Shown: in pieces, positions 33,393-42,716 of the stretch
How the letters are laid out: every line of letters starts with the position of its first letter
Numbering within the stretch: position 1 is the stretch's first letter
DNA from: Bdellovibrio sp.
GTDB lineage: Bacteria; Bdellovibrionota; Bacteriovoracia; Bacteriovoracales; Bacteriovoracaceae
Direction of reading: 5' to 3'
DNA: 64,000 bases
Assembly (NCBI GenBank): GCA_016187935.1
Contig: JACPIU010000017.1
Coordinates: 90,455 to 154,454 of the forward strand
Position numbers and translations under genes: made by a program
Notes under the pieces: generated by a model
Databases searched by the model: none
Seen by the model: the letters and a program-made list of their open reading frames with translations, nothing else
What the model was told of the DNA's origin: nothing

Positions 33393-34055
33393 TTAGTAGC
33401 CTCGGTATTCTTGGTAGGTTTCCGGGATATCAATACCCCACGAAAGACTGGCAGAAGCTGGAAAAGGCCACTGCACGAAGCTAGGTATTGCTTCAATTTT
33501 AAAACCTTTGGTTCTATCGATGGCCACGTTGGAACAAATACGACCTTGATTATACCACTTTTTTTCTAACCCATAGAGACCACTAAAGTAGGTTACTACG
33601 GGACCATTAATATTCTCTGGATCAACCCAGCGCAGATTATAATGTTCGCCAAAGGTATCAACCAGTTCCATTTTCCATTGATCTAAGTCAGCGACCTGAC
33701 CAAATTTGACAATGGAAATTTGAACATCTGCACAGAAACGCTCGTCATAGTAAGTGAATCGGTTGTGATCAATGACACGATGTAATTCTTCCTCCGTAAG
33801 ACCACGCTCGCGTTGTAATTCTCGCGCTTCTCTTTCTAACAAGGGCAAAGTGATCGGGGTGGCCTGGATTTCATACTGTCCTCCGGCCATATAAATTGTT
33901 TGAGTTAAAAAACTGCGAATCTCCAGACTATCAAGTTCCGTTAGGTCTTCACCCGTGAGATAGGGGAGTAGGGCATTTTTTGTTTGAGGTTGGGGAGAGC
34001 CGCATCTTACGGCCAGCATCCCTAGGGCCAAAAAAAAGAAAATCAAGCGCACCAC
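33393..34055 (-). CDS. Small lipoprotein of unknown function
   Basis: About 220 residues starting with GTG; two GTG codons (34055, 34052) are possible and GGAGG suits the second better. The lipobox reads LAVRC, slightly unusual for Arg at the -1 position. The mature part is helical then beta-rich with a pair of Cys (ERFCADVQISI and GRICSNVAI). Unknown family. It may share a transcript with the TPR gene upstream. Confidence 0.65.
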   Translation of the reverse strand: MVRLIFFFLALGMLAVRCGSPQPQTKNALLPYLTGEDLTELDSLEIRSFLTQTIYMAGGQYEIQATPITLPLLEREARELQRERGLTEEELHRVIDHNRFTYYDERFCADVQISIVKFGQVADLDQWKMELVDTFGEHYNLRWVDPENINGPVVTYFSGLYGLEKKWYNQGRICSNVAIDRTKGFKIEAIPSFVQWPFPASASLSWGIDIPETYQEYRGY

Positions 34056-34141
34056 ATTTCCTCCACAGAAAGCTTCGCAAGCCAGAGATATCTTCTATTG
34101 TACTGAAGATACTGCCAAATGTGCAAAATTATTCTGTGGCA

Positions 34142-34744
34142 CTAGCCTACAGTCTTGAGGTTTGGATTAGGTCCATCCTGTGCCGCCTTGGCGATGTCGA
34201 TTAATTTCTGATGGGACGTGATGGACTGTGTATCACCCGAGATGAGTTTAAGCTCTAAGGCCTCAACCAGTTTTTTCACGCAGGCCTGATACTGGCGTCG
34301 CTCAAAAAATAACTTGGCATAATTTGTCAGGGCATATTCGAGTAGTTGACTCTTGTGATCGACTGAGGATGATTGAATTTTCTTAAGGCATTCCAAGTAG
34401 AGATTCTCTGATAAAACATGCTGCCCCTGATACAGGTAGGTCGTGGCCAAACGTAAATCGGCCGCGATGATGAATTCGTGGTTTCCCAACTTGCGAAAAA
34501 TTTCTCGTGCCGCCTGGATATGTTTTTCTGCTTTTTCCAGTTCTCCAATGGTTCTCTGATAGGAACCAATACGTAGAAGGAGCGTCCCTTGTTCTTGTGA
34601 TGGTTCTTTGGCCGAGACGGCCTGCAGTTTCTGCATCAGCCACTCTACGCCTTTTTTCATCTGCTCAAGGTTATTGGCCTTGTCCCGCATATTTTCTGGA
34701 ATAATGGTTACCGACATATCGAAGGGGATTACTTCTGGTGCCAT
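34142..34744 (-). CDS. TPR-repeat protein
   Basis: 200 residues from ATG 34744, with GAGG five bases upstream. There is no signal peptide. The helical hairpins (TLLLRIGSYQRTIGELEKAEKHIQAA, split by short turns, then AADLRLATTYLYQGQHVLSENLYLECL and ALTNYAKLFFERRQYQACVKKLVEAL) have TPR spacing. It is presumably a cytoplasmic interaction scaffold; partners unknown. Confidence 0.7.
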   Translation of the reverse strand: MAPEVIPFDMSVTIIPENMRDKANNLEQMKKGVEWLMQKLQAVSAKEPSQEQGTLLLRIGSYQRTIGELEKAEKHIQAAREIFRKLGNHEFIIAADLRLATTYLYQGQHVLSENLYLECLKKIQSSSVDHKSQLLEYALTNYAKLFFERRQYQACVKKLVEALELKLISGDTQSITSHQKLIDIAKAAQDGPNPNLKTVG

Positions 34745-34780
34745 ATCTGTCCTCACCACTTAACAAGTTGGTCTTTGAAT

Positions 34781-34906
34781 CTACAGTATAATCAAATTTA
34801 GTGTCGTCGGCCGGAAATAAACATAGATCGCAATAACCAACAAAATAACTTGGATAGTTATAAGGATCAGTCCTGGAATGGGGATTCTGCAATCTGCACG
34901 CCGCAT
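34781..34906 (-). CDS. Possible single-pass membrane miniprotein (41 aa)
   Basis: In the 335-base gap 34745-35079 one minus-strand frame from ATG 34906 to TAG encodes 41 residues: a short basic, Cys-containing head (MRRADCRIPIPG) and one long hydrophobic helix (LILITIQVILLVIAIYVYF) ending in RPTTLNLIIL. GAAAGG lies nine bases upstream. It sits just before the TPR gene on the same strand. The rest of the gap shows nothing else convincing apart from AT-rich DNA before the mltD gene. It could be chance, since the region is AT-rich. Confidence 0.35.
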   Translation of the reverse strand: MRRADCRIPIPGLILITIQVILLVIAIYVYFRPTTLNLIIL

Positions 34907-35079
34907 GCAGGGCGACCTTTCGGGCCATGACAAGGAACTCTTAACCTAAAAAATAATTTGTCCATAAAAAAATTAAAAAAAATACTCTGGTCAGGAAATA
35001 TAATCCATCTTCTTTCTGCTGGATAGTTGAAATTATAATAATCTATACTATCAAGCTACCAACCGCGAAGGCCTGACCA

Positions 35080-36498
35080 ATGAAAATAGTTTTATCGATT
35101 GTTCTTTTTCTCTTCCTGTTCTCTTGTGCCCATAAAGATAGGTCCAACCCGCAAGAGCGAAATGTTAGCGAAAGCATTCCAGGGGTTATCAATAATTTTC
35201 TCACTGAAAAAGAGAATCGCGTTCAAAAACAGGATGCTGCTAGTTCAACCGAAGTATCCCAGGTTGAAATGAAGGCCGAACTGCAATTGGATGTTGATAA
35301 GACGATACAGAAAATAGATGTTGGCTCCAATGCGCAGGTGGAAGATTGGATTGATTTTTTTGCTCGTCGTGATCGTGAACGTTTTATACGGATGCTAGAG
35401 CGCGGCTCTGCCTACAAGGAAGTTGTGCAAAATATACTCATAGAGAATGGTCTGCCGAAGGAACTTTTTTATTTGGCCTTAATTGAGAGTGGATTTGTAA
35501 CTCACGCTAAGTCGCGGGCCAGGGCCGTAGGGGTTTGGCAATTCATGCAAGGGACTAGTAAAAGATATGGCCTCTCAACCAACGGCCATGTCGATGAGAG
35601 ACGTGATCCTATTCGGGCCACGGAGGCAGCCGCCAAATATCTGCGAGAACTTTATGAGGTTTTCCAATCATGGGATTTGGCACTTGCTGCTTACAATTGT
35701 GGCGAGCATAGAGTGTTAGGTGCTGTCATGCGGGGAGGGACTCGCGATTTTTGGAAGCTCTATGAAAAAGGACTGCTGCCTAAAGAAACAAGAAACTATG
35801 TTCCTAAATTTCGCGCGGCGGTCTTAGTGGGCGAAAATCCCGGACAGTACGGCATTGATGTCAAAGTTCCAATGGTAATTTATCCCGATCTGGAAGCGGT
35901 GGAAGTTCCTTCACCCGTCTCACTGGCAGAAGTGGCCCGGCGGGTAGGGATGGATGTTGAGGATATTAAAAAATACAATCCTCACCTCTCCGGCGGCATA
36001 ACTCCTCCCCAGTATGATCGTTATGAAGTATGGCTTCCGACAAGTCAGGCCAAAATTTTAACTCCTCAAGCGGATACAATCCCAAAAATAAAAGTGATTA
36101 CCAAAGTCAAACGTGAAAATTTTGAAGAAAAATATTATCATCATGTTCGAACCGGTGATAATTTATCTACTTTGGCCCGTCGTTATAAACAATCAGTAAG
36201 CCATCTGAAAAGCATTAATAATTTATCCAGCAATAGATTGTATGTCGGACAAAAGTTAAGGATTTCGGTTAAAAGTTATCACGTCAATACTGTGGCTTCC
36301 CAAAAAGTTACATCCAAGAAAACACGTCATATCGCTTCCGGCACCCGACCTCGCATTTATTTACATAAAGTGAAGAGAGGTGAAACTTTGCATGCTCTGG
36401 CACGACGTTTTGGAGTTACTGTCAAAACAATTAAAGACGCCAACAGAATTGCACGGGGCCAGATATTTGCCGGCCAAACGGTCAAGATTCCTCTCTAA
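35080..36498 (+). CDS. mltD: Membrane-bound lytic murein transglycosylase D with two LysM domains
   Basis: 472 residues; lipobox FLFSC. The SLT domain (about residues 110-260) has the catalytic Glu in LALIESGF, then VGVWQFMQGTSKRYGL and LAAYNCGEHRVLGAV. Two LysM domains follow, near 347-390 (YHHVRTGDNLSTLARRY) and 427-470 (YLHKVKRGETLHALARRFG). This is the MltD layout: a lipid-anchored enzyme cutting peptidoglycan glycan strands. It is a paralogue of the shorter gene at 22013, which lacks clear LysM domains. Confidence 0.95.
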   Translation: MKIVLSIVLFLFLFSCAHKDRSNPQERNVSESIPGVINNFLTEKENRVQKQDAASSTEVSQVEMKAELQLDVDKTIQKIDVGSNAQVEDWIDFFARRDRERFIRMLERGSAYKEVVQNILIENGLPKELFYLALIESGFVTHAKSRARAVGVWQFMQGTSKRYGLSTNGHVDERRDPIRATEAAAKYLRELYEVFQSWDLALAAYNCGEHRVLGAVMRGGTRDFWKLYEKGLLPKETRNYVPKFRAAVLVGENPGQYGIDVKVPMVIYPDLEAVEVPSPVSLAEVARRVGMDVEDIKKYNPHLSGGITPPQYDRYEVWLPTSQAKILTPQADTIPKIKVITKVKRENFEEKYYHHVRTGDNLSTLARRYKQSVSHLKSINNLSSNRLYVGQKLRISVKSYHVNTVASQKVTSKKTRHIASGTRPRIYLHKVKRGETLHALARRFGVTVKTIKDANRIARGQIFAGQTVKIPL

Positions 36499-36510
36499 GG
36501 TAACTTCTCA

Positions 36511-37002
36511 ATGGAATCCTGGATCGAATCGATTTTTCGATTTACCATGTATGTTTTTTGCGGTTTTTCCATGGAAATTATTTTTGCCGTCAAAGGTATT
36601 GAACTCTGTGTCGGAGTTCCCATTCCGCGTCGAGTTCCCGGAAAATATCTGGAAGGGTTCGTCAGTTTATATATGATTCCCATTCATGGTTTTGGGATGT
36701 TGTTCGGTTTTGAGGCCTTGCATTTTTTAATCCAAAATTGGGCCTGGCCATTTCGCTATTTAATTTGGGCCGTGACGATTACCTCCGCAGAAGCTCTTGG
36801 AGGTTATATCTATTTGAAGCTTACAGGTTTCTATTCATGGGACTATTATCGTCTTTCACCCTATAAAATTTTCAGGTCGGGACTGACCCTTTGGCCGCTT
36901 TTGCCTCTTTGGGGAGTGGTAGGACTTGGTTTGGAAGTCTATTCCACCCTTTTACGCCATCTCTCTCCCCACGTCTCTCAATTTTTCCTTCAGGCCTGGT
37001 AA
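36511..37002 (+). CDS. Small polytopic membrane protein, possible CmpB-type family
   Basis: 163 residues with about four hydrophobic helices. The pattern of a first helix with a Glu (GFSMEIIFA), a GFVSLYMIPIHGFGMLFG segment, and a later SAEALGGYIYLKLTGFYSWDYY resembles the putative ABC-transporter type IV membrane family (PF06541), where an E-x(n)-G-W/WDYS pattern is seen. That match is by eye only. It starts 12 bases after mltD and is likely co-transcribed with it. Confidence 0.6.
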   Translation: MESWIESIFRFTMYVFCGFSMEIIFAVKGIELCVGVPIPRRVPGKYLEGFVSLYMIPIHGFGMLFGFEALHFLIQNWAWPFRYLIWAVTITSAEALGGYIYLKLTGFYSWDYYRLSPYKIFRSGLTLWPLLPLWGVVGLGLEVYSTLLRHLSPHVSQFFLQAW

Positions 37003-37052
37003 AAATTTCAGTCTATGGTGCAGTTCCGATCTCTGATTGCTACAACGGAGTT

Positions 37053-38015
37053 ATGAACAATTCATGGGTCTTACTAATTTTGGTCGTCTTAATTATACCT
37101 GGTGTAACTTGCGCTCTGGAATCAGATCAATATATGACTTGGGGGCGAGAATTAAGAGATGTCTCGTTAGAACTTAATACCCATGTGAATGAAACGATAG
37201 AGCAGGCCCTTCAGCAATTAGCAGAGAAGAAGAAAATAGTTTCTTGTGAAAAGGCACATGATTTCGCCATTAAAAAATTCCGAGGTTTTATCGTTCATAA
37301 AATTGAAACTTGGCTCGATGATGATTTAGGCGATGATCTTTATCCTCGCGCCGATATGAATCTTCCAGATTATTTCAGCATCAGTATTTATAACTATCGT
37401 TACTCTGTGGTGGGACGTTATTTTCCTATGGGAAGAAATTTGAATTTTAACGGCGTGATCCTGGGGTCGGATAAATTGGCGCATTTCTTCTCTACTGGTT
37501 TGCGCTATTTTAACTTGTTTAAATCGGCCAAGAAAAAAGGCATGAGTGACGAGGAGGCCACGCGAAAGGCCATACGATACGGAATCAGTTTAGAACGCAG
37601 CTATTTAGGCCTATGGCCTTCCGGTGTTTTTTCTTGGGGCGACTTAGAGGCGAATTATCAGGGGCTTCAGATGAACCGTCGTTTTTGTGATGGTGATCGT
37701 CCTTATTTGGCGCAAGACCCGGAAGGATATTGGCGCCTGGCCAATCCGGTTGAGATGGGGGATTTTCTCAATCCATACATGGATGAAACATTCAATCCTT
37801 CTTATTACGGATTCCTGAAATGGTTGAAAGTAAAACCCATGCTGCAAAAGTATTGCTCTAGGAAACTTGCTCCCGAAGTGACCAAGAGAATGGACTATTA
37901 TCAATCGGTGGCGAAAAAAAGTTATAACATCCGTTACTTAGAGGAACTAAGGGCGGCGGGAGATCGGAAGATTCCGGTGCGAGAAAAGCAATATTTGTCG
38001 GCCATTTGCAAATGA
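37053..38015 (+). CDS. Exported protein with DKLAHF motif, unknown function
   Basis: 320 residues from ATG 37053; the signal peptide ends VTCA|L. The spacing of GGAG to the ATG is very short (two bases), but upstream in-frame codons overlap the previous gene and do not look like its start. GSDKLAHFFSTGLRYF resembles the DKxxHF motif of DUF2279-like periplasmic proteins, and SWGDLEANYQGLQMNRRFC is well formed. Family not certain. Confidence 0.65.
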   Translation: MNNSWVLLILVVLIIPGVTCALESDQYMTWGRELRDVSLELNTHVNETIEQALQQLAEKKKIVSCEKAHDFAIKKFRGFIVHKIETWLDDDLGDDLYPRADMNLPDYFSISIYNYRYSVVGRYFPMGRNLNFNGVILGSDKLAHFFSTGLRYFNLFKSAKKKGMSDEEATRKAIRYGISLERSYLGLWPSGVFSWGDLEANYQGLQMNRRFCDGDRPYLAQDPEGYWRLANPVEMGDFLNPYMDETFNPSYYGFLKWLKVKPMLQKYCSRKLAPEVTKRMDYYQSVAKKSYNIRYLEELRAAGDRKIPVREKQYLSAICK

Positions 38016-38061
38016 GACTTGGTAAAATACCTGACTAAAACCACTCGGCAAAATTTTTTAC

Positions 38062-38132
38062 TTAATTATTTGATCGAAATAAGCGTATAATAGTTGAGTC
38101 TCTGCCGACACTCGCTGAGGCCCATGTCGGCA
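38062..38132 (+). promoter_or_regulatory. Possible promoter and leader hairpin before coiled-coil gene
   Basis: TATAAT at 38086-38091 has only a weak -35 (TTAATT, 38062-38067). About 12 bases later an 8-bp perfect inverted repeat, TGCCGACA (38103-38110) and TGTCGGCA (38125-38132), with a 14-base loop would fold at the start of the mRNA leader, 38 bases before the start codon. Confidence 0.45.
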
Positions 38133-38170
38133 ATTGTACGTTCTGTACATAACCTGCATGGAGGTAGGTG

Positions 38171-39337
38171 GTGAGCAAAGTTTATAAGAATTTTGACGAA
38201 TTAATCTCTCACAATGCTGTCTTTTTCAAATTTTTAACCAAAGATGGTCAGACTAACCTTTTACGTGCCTGTTGGGATGCCCGCGATGGGGAGATGGAAA
38301 ATTACCAAAAAGAAATCGAGGCGCTCAAGTCCAAATTGTTGGAAATGGAAGAGGGCAAAGGTGCCCTAGAAAACAAATTGAAACTGAGCGAAGGCCATAT
38401 CAAAGAGTTGCGAGCTTATGCTGAGGAAGTACGTTCAACCGCCGTCGCCGCCAAAACGGAATGTATTGGGGTTACCGAACAAATGAAGGTCATCGGTGAA
38501 GATAATGTAGAACTTCGTCTGAGAGTACGATCGTTAGAAGAAGTGATGGAAAGCAATCGGGCCGAAGTCGAAACAAATCTCTTGCATGCACATAAGTTAA
38601 AGGAATTGGTGACGGCATCGAATGCCTACGCCGAAGAGCAAGCGCGGGAGGCCGCGACCAGTAGTAAACAGGCCGAGCAGGCACGAAAAATTGCCGAAGA
38701 AAAAGAGCACGAAAACGCCCAATTGAATACGGAATTAACGGCCCTGCATAAGAAAATCACGGAACTTGAATTATCGCTTGATACTCTAAAGGGAGATGGA
38801 TTTAAAAAAGCCGAAGAATGCGAAGCACTTAGAAAATGCCTTTTTGAAATGGAAGCCGAGTTTGTTTTGAAGGAAAAGTTGATTGTCAAACTTAAGCTCG
38901 AATTTGAAGAGGCCCGTTTAGCACGAGAGCAGTTCGAAGTTCGCTACCGTCGTCTGGATTCTGATTTTGCCGAAAAAAATGTCTATGTTGAAGAGTTAGA
39001 AAAATATGTCACCGAGTTGCGCGAAGATGGTGCGCGATCGAAGGAGACGGCATTTAAAGCGCGTGAAAACGTCGATAGACTCAAAACGTATTGCGATAAC
39101 ATGGAAATTGAATTGGAACGTGCCGAGAAAAAGCAAGTGGAAGCACAGAAATATGCAGGAGAGCTGGAAAAATTTATCAATGTCATGAAGGAAGATAATG
39201 AAAAATTGAAAAGTGAAATCTATCGCTTAAATGTCGTCCTGAACAAAATACAAACAAGCTTGGGACAAATTCATAACGTTGGAGGGCCAAAAGAGATCCA
39301 AAGAGATATTCATGAGATCATGGCCCAAAACAATTGA
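38171..39337 (+). CDS. Long coiled-coil protein, unknown function
   Basis: About 388 residues starting with GTG 38171, six bases after GGAGG. After a short globular head (VYKNFDELISHNAVFFKFL...LLRACWDARDGEM) almost the whole length is heptad-like Glu/Lys/Leu coiled coil (for example KSKLLEMEEGKGALENKLKL). There is no signal peptide, so it is a cytoplasmic, probably dimeric structural or scaffolding protein. Its stop overlaps the start of a small barrel protein gene (TGATG), so the two are likely co-translated. Confidence 0.75.
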   Translation: MSKVYKNFDELISHNAVFFKFLTKDGQTNLLRACWDARDGEMENYQKEIEALKSKLLEMEEGKGALENKLKLSEGHIKELRAYAEEVRSTAVAAKTECIGVTEQMKVIGEDNVELRLRVRSLEEVMESNRAEVETNLLHAHKLKELVTASNAYAEEQAREAATSSKQAEQARKIAEEKEHENAQLNTELTALHKKITELELSLDTLKGDGFKKAEECEALRKCLFEMEAEFVLKEKLIVKLKLEFEEARLAREQFEVRYRRLDSDFAEKNVYVEELEKYVTELREDGARSKETAFKARENVDRLKTYCDNMEIELERAEKKQVEAQKYAGELEKFINVMKEDNEKLKSEIYRLNVVLNKIQTSLGQIHNVGGPKEIQRDIHEIMAQNN

Positions 39338-39867
39338 TGAAAATTTTTTTTCTACTTTCTCTCTTAATCTGCTTTTTCCCATTGCTGGGGGCCGATCAGC
39401 AGGCTTTTCTCTCTATTGACCCCATTCCCTATTTTGAAAGTGGTTATCATGCCCATATTGGCGTTGACTTACACCCCATTCGCTTTTCCATTATGACTTC
39501 GAAATCAGATCGTCCGCTCTATACTGAAAAACCTGCAACCGGAGTCAAAGCTACTTCCAAGGCGGTGGGTATAGATATGGATGTTGTAGGCAAGACTTCA
39601 GAGGGGCTTTATGGTGGGGCCAGTTTTATGCGCGTGCGATGGCTGTTCAAGCATCAGGCCACCCAAAGCAGTATTCGACAGGATGGTGATTTATTTGGAG
39701 GGAAAATCGGTTATCGTCATTATTTTCGCCCCAGGTTCTTTATGGATGGACGTGTGTCCTATTACGTGAACTCAAGCAGTAATCAGGATGTGCCGCTTGC
39801 CGGTACTCGAAATGAAATCTCGGAAAGATACATTTATCCATTCTTGGAGTTTGGTCTGGCCTACTAA
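39337..39867 (+). CDS. Small predicted outer-membrane beta-barrel protein
   Basis: 176 residues; the signal peptide ends PLLGA|D. Strands with alternating aromatics (YHAHIGVDLHPIRFSIM, GLYGGASFMRVRWLF, GGKIGYRHYFRPRFFMDGRVSYYV) and the ending YPFLEFGLAY suggest an eight-stranded barrel. Translationally coupled to the coiled-coil gene. Family unknown. Confidence 0.65.
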   Translation: MKIFFLLSLLICFFPLLGADQQAFLSIDPIPYFESGYHAHIGVDLHPIRFSIMTSKSDRPLYTEKPATGVKATSKAVGIDMDVVGKTSEGLYGGASFMRVRWLFKHQATQSSIRQDGDLFGGKIGYRHYFRPRFFMDGRVSYYVNSSSNQDVPLAGTRNEISERYIYPFLEFGLAY

Positions 39868-39874
39868 CAACCTC

Positions 39875-41107
39875 TTAATCTTTTTTTTCTTTCTCGCTGT
39901 AGAGCCCATTTATCATGATTTCAAAATTGAAGAGCATGAGACCAGGATGAGTATAGATTCCGTGGCCGAGAAAACTTCTGAAAAAACGAGATACGCCGGC
40001 ATCATGATAGTCTATAAAAAAATGGCGACCTTCATTGTGAAGTTTGATCCCCGTTTGAATTGAAAACCACCAGTGACGCAAGGAAAGACCCACACCAAAT
40101 ACTGAATCCAGTACTTGATTGCGTTTGCGATCACGTCCAAACGGTGCCAAGGAATCAGAACCTGGCCCGGCAAGGAGATAGATGCTGTCACCATATCCGG
40201 CGGTCAGCAGTTTCCATGGATTGGGAAAACGGGGAGGAATTTTTCTAAAGTTGAGTAAGTGAACCAATTTCCAATGTGAAGGCAAGTGCCATTTATAGCG
40301 TGGAGCGGAACCCCATGTGACAATGTCCAAATCGAGCCCATAAAGTTTTTCAAGTTTGAGTTGAAAAACTTCAGGATTCTCGATAAGTCGCAGTTCATGC
40401 CCCAAAACTTTTGAGAAATGAGCGGGGCGTTGTGCCATCTGTGTCAGTGCCGTAAAAAGTTGACCGGCGTGGGAATGGCCAATCATTAAAATGCGCTCCT
40501 TTTTTTGAAGTTGCAGATTGAGCACGAGATCCACAAGAGAGAGTAAACCACGTATTCGTGCCAAATGATGATTACCGGACGGCCAATGAAAACGGTGAAC
40601 TTGAATTTGTGTTTTGAGTCCACGCTCGAGAGTGACACAATACTCAGTTGTAAAATTACCAACATTCCCTATGATTTTATCTTTAACTTTACGATACATC
40701 TGTTGAATGTAGCGGAGGGGATAAATGGCCCTAAGCCATTTGGTTCGCCTACTTTTTTGCTCAAACGTATTGGAAAAGATATCAAGGGGATCATCGCCGG
40801 CAAAGGTGCCATGGAGGAGAATTATATGGGTCACACTCTGTGCTTGGAGTTTCTGCCCCGCGATTTCCATGGATTTTTTCCAAGATTTGGGGCCTTCATG
40901 ATAAGACAGGGCGTTCAGTCTTGCGGGAAGCGGGAGTTGTGTTGGAGCGTGATGAAGCTTCAGCGCATCGGCATTTTCCAGAGTCCGCATAGCTTCCGTT
41001 GAAGATTGAATTGGGCGATTGATCTTTCTTTGCCACAAAAAAATTCCCATTCCCGTGAAAATCATGAACACGAAAATGACAGAGAGTGATAGAATAAGTA
41101 TCGGCAT
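39875..41107 (-). CDS. Membrane-anchored alpha/beta hydrolase-like protein
   Basis: 410 residues. One N-terminal membrane helix (ILILSLSVIFVFMIFTGMGIF) is followed by a basic anchor. HIILLHGTFAGDDPLD is the oxyanion region, MIGHSHAGQ (near residue 215) the nucleophile elbow and a late His (IDYHDAGV or GHGIYTHPG) the likely catalytic one. It is a probable lipase or esterase, on the cytoplasmic or periplasmic membrane face. No ribosome binding site is obvious. The start is 28 bases from the divergent ParA-like gene. Confidence 0.65.
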   Translation of the reverse strand: MPILILSLSVIFVFMIFTGMGIFLWQRKINRPIQSSTEAMRTLENADALKLHHAPTQLPLPARLNALSYHEGPKSWKKSMEIAGQKLQAQSVTHIILLHGTFAGDDPLDIFSNTFEQKSRRTKWLRAIYPLRYIQQMYRKVKDKIIGNVGNFTTEYCVTLERGLKTQIQVHRFHWPSGNHHLARIRGLLSLVDLVLNLQLQKKERILMIGHSHAGQLFTALTQMAQRPAHFSKVLGHELRLIENPEVFQLKLEKLYGLDLDIVTWGSAPRYKWHLPSHWKLVHLLNFRKIPPRFPNPWKLLTAGYGDSIYLLAGPGSDSLAPFGRDRKRNQVLDSVFGVGLSLRHWWFSIQTGIKLHNEGRHFFIDYHDAGVSRFFRSFLGHGIYTHPGLMLFNFEIMINGLYSEKEKKD

Positions 41108-41135
41108 ATTGTCGATATTACACAGAGGAGGGCCA

Positions 41136-42242
41136 ATGGTACAACTACTCGATCGGCCAAGTTTAAAAAAAATTCTGCAAATTTTTGACTTTAAAAATGG
41201 CGATTTAAATAGGTTATTAAGAGAGGCGATTGAACAAAATATTTTACCCGCTCCTCTTGTGCAGAGAAAAGGCCCTTTTAACCACGAATATTATCCCGTA
41301 GAAGATATTCCCCTTGTCGGTCGCCATATCGGTTTTTTGAAACAATGGCCTGCCCCAATGTCTTTGGCCTTTTTCACAACCAAAGGGGGAGTGTTAAAAA
41401 CTACGCTGACTCTCAATTTTGCTCGTGCTTTGGCGCTTCATGGTCTCAAGGTAGTTGTGGTTGGATTGGATATGCAGGGTGATATCACTCGGGCCTTAGG
41501 CCATAAAGGAGTGATTGAGGATGAGAATTTGCCCTTGGATCAGATGATTGAAGCCTCTCTGCAAACGTCAGGATTGTACGATCTCTTTACTGGTCGTGCC
41601 AAACTAGATGATATTATCGTCCCACTCTCTTCTCATTTACATCTCATACCAGAAACTGCGGAATTAGCAGCACTCAACGATCAACTTTTTAATGTGAATA
41701 GGCGAGAATATTGGTTGCTGGAAAGAGTCGTCAAACCTCTCAAGCAAAAGTACGATTGTGTTTTGATGGATTGTTCACCCAATTGGAATCGTCTCGCCAC
41801 GAATGCCCTTGTGGCGTGTGATGCACTTCTTTCACCCTTAGAGTGCAAGATAAACAATTTTAGAAATTTTCAGGTTTTTGAACGATTTATTGGTGAATTC
41901 AGACAGGAGATGCAATTACAATTTTCCCAATTTTTTATTCCCACACTGTATTCGGCGCAAAAAAAATTAAGTATGGATATTCGCAATTGGTATCAAACCA
42001 ATCTTACTGGTTGTTTGAGAAACGGTTTGCGTGAAACCACTGTCTCTGAGGAGGCTTCGGCCTTAAATCTATCTATTATCGAGCATGCACCCAATTCTCC
42101 CGTGGCCATAGAGATGAAAGAAATATTGATAGAAGTTATGCAGATGTTGATCGAAAAACAGGCCCAAAGACCCGGTTTGTGCGTTGACTTTTTGCGACAA
42201 AAGAGTGAACCTGAGCAAATTCGATTTACGAGACTGTCTTGA
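41136..42242 (+). CDS. ParA-family ATPase with N-terminal DNA-binding-like domain
   Basis: 368 residues from ATG 41136, which has GAGGAGGG upstream. The first 70 residues look like a MerR-type helix-turn-helix (RPSLKKILQIFDFKNGDLNRLL). The deviant Walker A is TTKGGVLKTTL near residue 84, the P-loop Lys pair of ParA/MinD ATPases, with Leu in place of the usual Gly as in some plasmid type Ia ParAs. GLDMQGDITRALG and VLMDCSPNW give the other nucleotide motifs. It likely forms dynamic DNA-bound patterns to position DNA or a protein cargo. No ParB gene is adjacent; a small unknown gene follows. Confidence 0.85.
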   Translation: MVQLLDRPSLKKILQIFDFKNGDLNRLLREAIEQNILPAPLVQRKGPFNHEYYPVEDIPLVGRHIGFLKQWPAPMSLAFFTTKGGVLKTTLTLNFARALALHGLKVVVVGLDMQGDITRALGHKGVIEDENLPLDQMIEASLQTSGLYDLFTGRAKLDDIIVPLSSHLHLIPETAELAALNDQLFNVNRREYWLLERVVKPLKQKYDCVLMDCSPNWNRLATNALVACDALLSPLECKINNFRNFQVFERFIGEFRQEMQLQFSQFFIPTLYSAQKKLSMDIRNWYQTNLTGCLRNGLRETTVSEEASALNLSIIEHAPNSPVAIEMKEILIEVMQMLIEKQAQRPGLCVDFLRQKSEPEQIRFTRLS

Positions 42243-42253
42243 GGAGCAAGCCC

Positions 42254-42682
42254 ATGGCGTTAGGCTTAAATGACGTACTTAATAAGCAAAGCATCGCGAG
42301 CCTTCGAAAAGATTTGCAACAAGCTGAATTTACAAGCATTAAACCATCTGTCAGTAAACGTTTGAAACCTTGGGAATCTCCCCAATCAGTGTCAAATACC
42401 AGGACTTTTGAACAGGAAGCCATTGATCTTGATAGGGCCCGGACACGCGCTCAACATGCCGTTCAAAAGGCCCGTGAGATAATTTCTCGCAATAACCTGA
42501 TGATTGATGAAATTCACAATCGTAGGCAGTTCGATAGAGAGATGGAACTTAGCATTCCCAAGCAAGGACCACGTTCTTTTGAAGGGCTGAATCATGTAGA
42601 TATAGAATTGAGCGAAAAGGACCCTGTTTTGAAACTGTGGAAGCGCAGTTTTTGGGAACGCATTTCAGATATACTCCACTGA
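42254..42682 (+). CDS. Small helical protein downstream of ParA-like ATPase
   Basis: 142 residues from ATG 42254 with GAGGAG eight bases upstream. The middle is a charged coiled coil (ARTRAQHAVQKAREIISRNN) and the C-terminus is a Trp-rich helix (LWKRSFWERISDILH), possibly amphipathic. It starts 12 bases after the ParA-like gene, so it is a candidate partner or cargo adaptor of that ATPase. Not a recognisable ParB. Confidence 0.65.
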   Translation: MALGLNDVLNKQSIASLRKDLQQAEFTSIKPSVSKRLKPWESPQSVSNTRTFEQEAIDLDRARTRAQHAVQKAREIISRNNLMIDEIHNRRQFDREMELSIPKQGPRSFEGLNHVDIELSEKDPVLKLWKRSFWERISDILH

Positions 42683-42716
42683 GGTCGAAAATTTTTTATA
42701 TATAGATGGACTTGTT

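Noticed and set aside
34671..34928. 85-codon minus-strand frame starting at 34928
   Set aside because: It overlaps the ribosome binding site and start of the TPR gene, has no protein-like pattern, and a different frame in the same place gives the more plausible membrane miniprotein.
36891..37052. Upstream extension of the DKLAHF protein
   Set aside because: These codons overlap the preceding membrane protein gene, look unlike a protein start, and would remove the clear signal peptide beginning at 37053.
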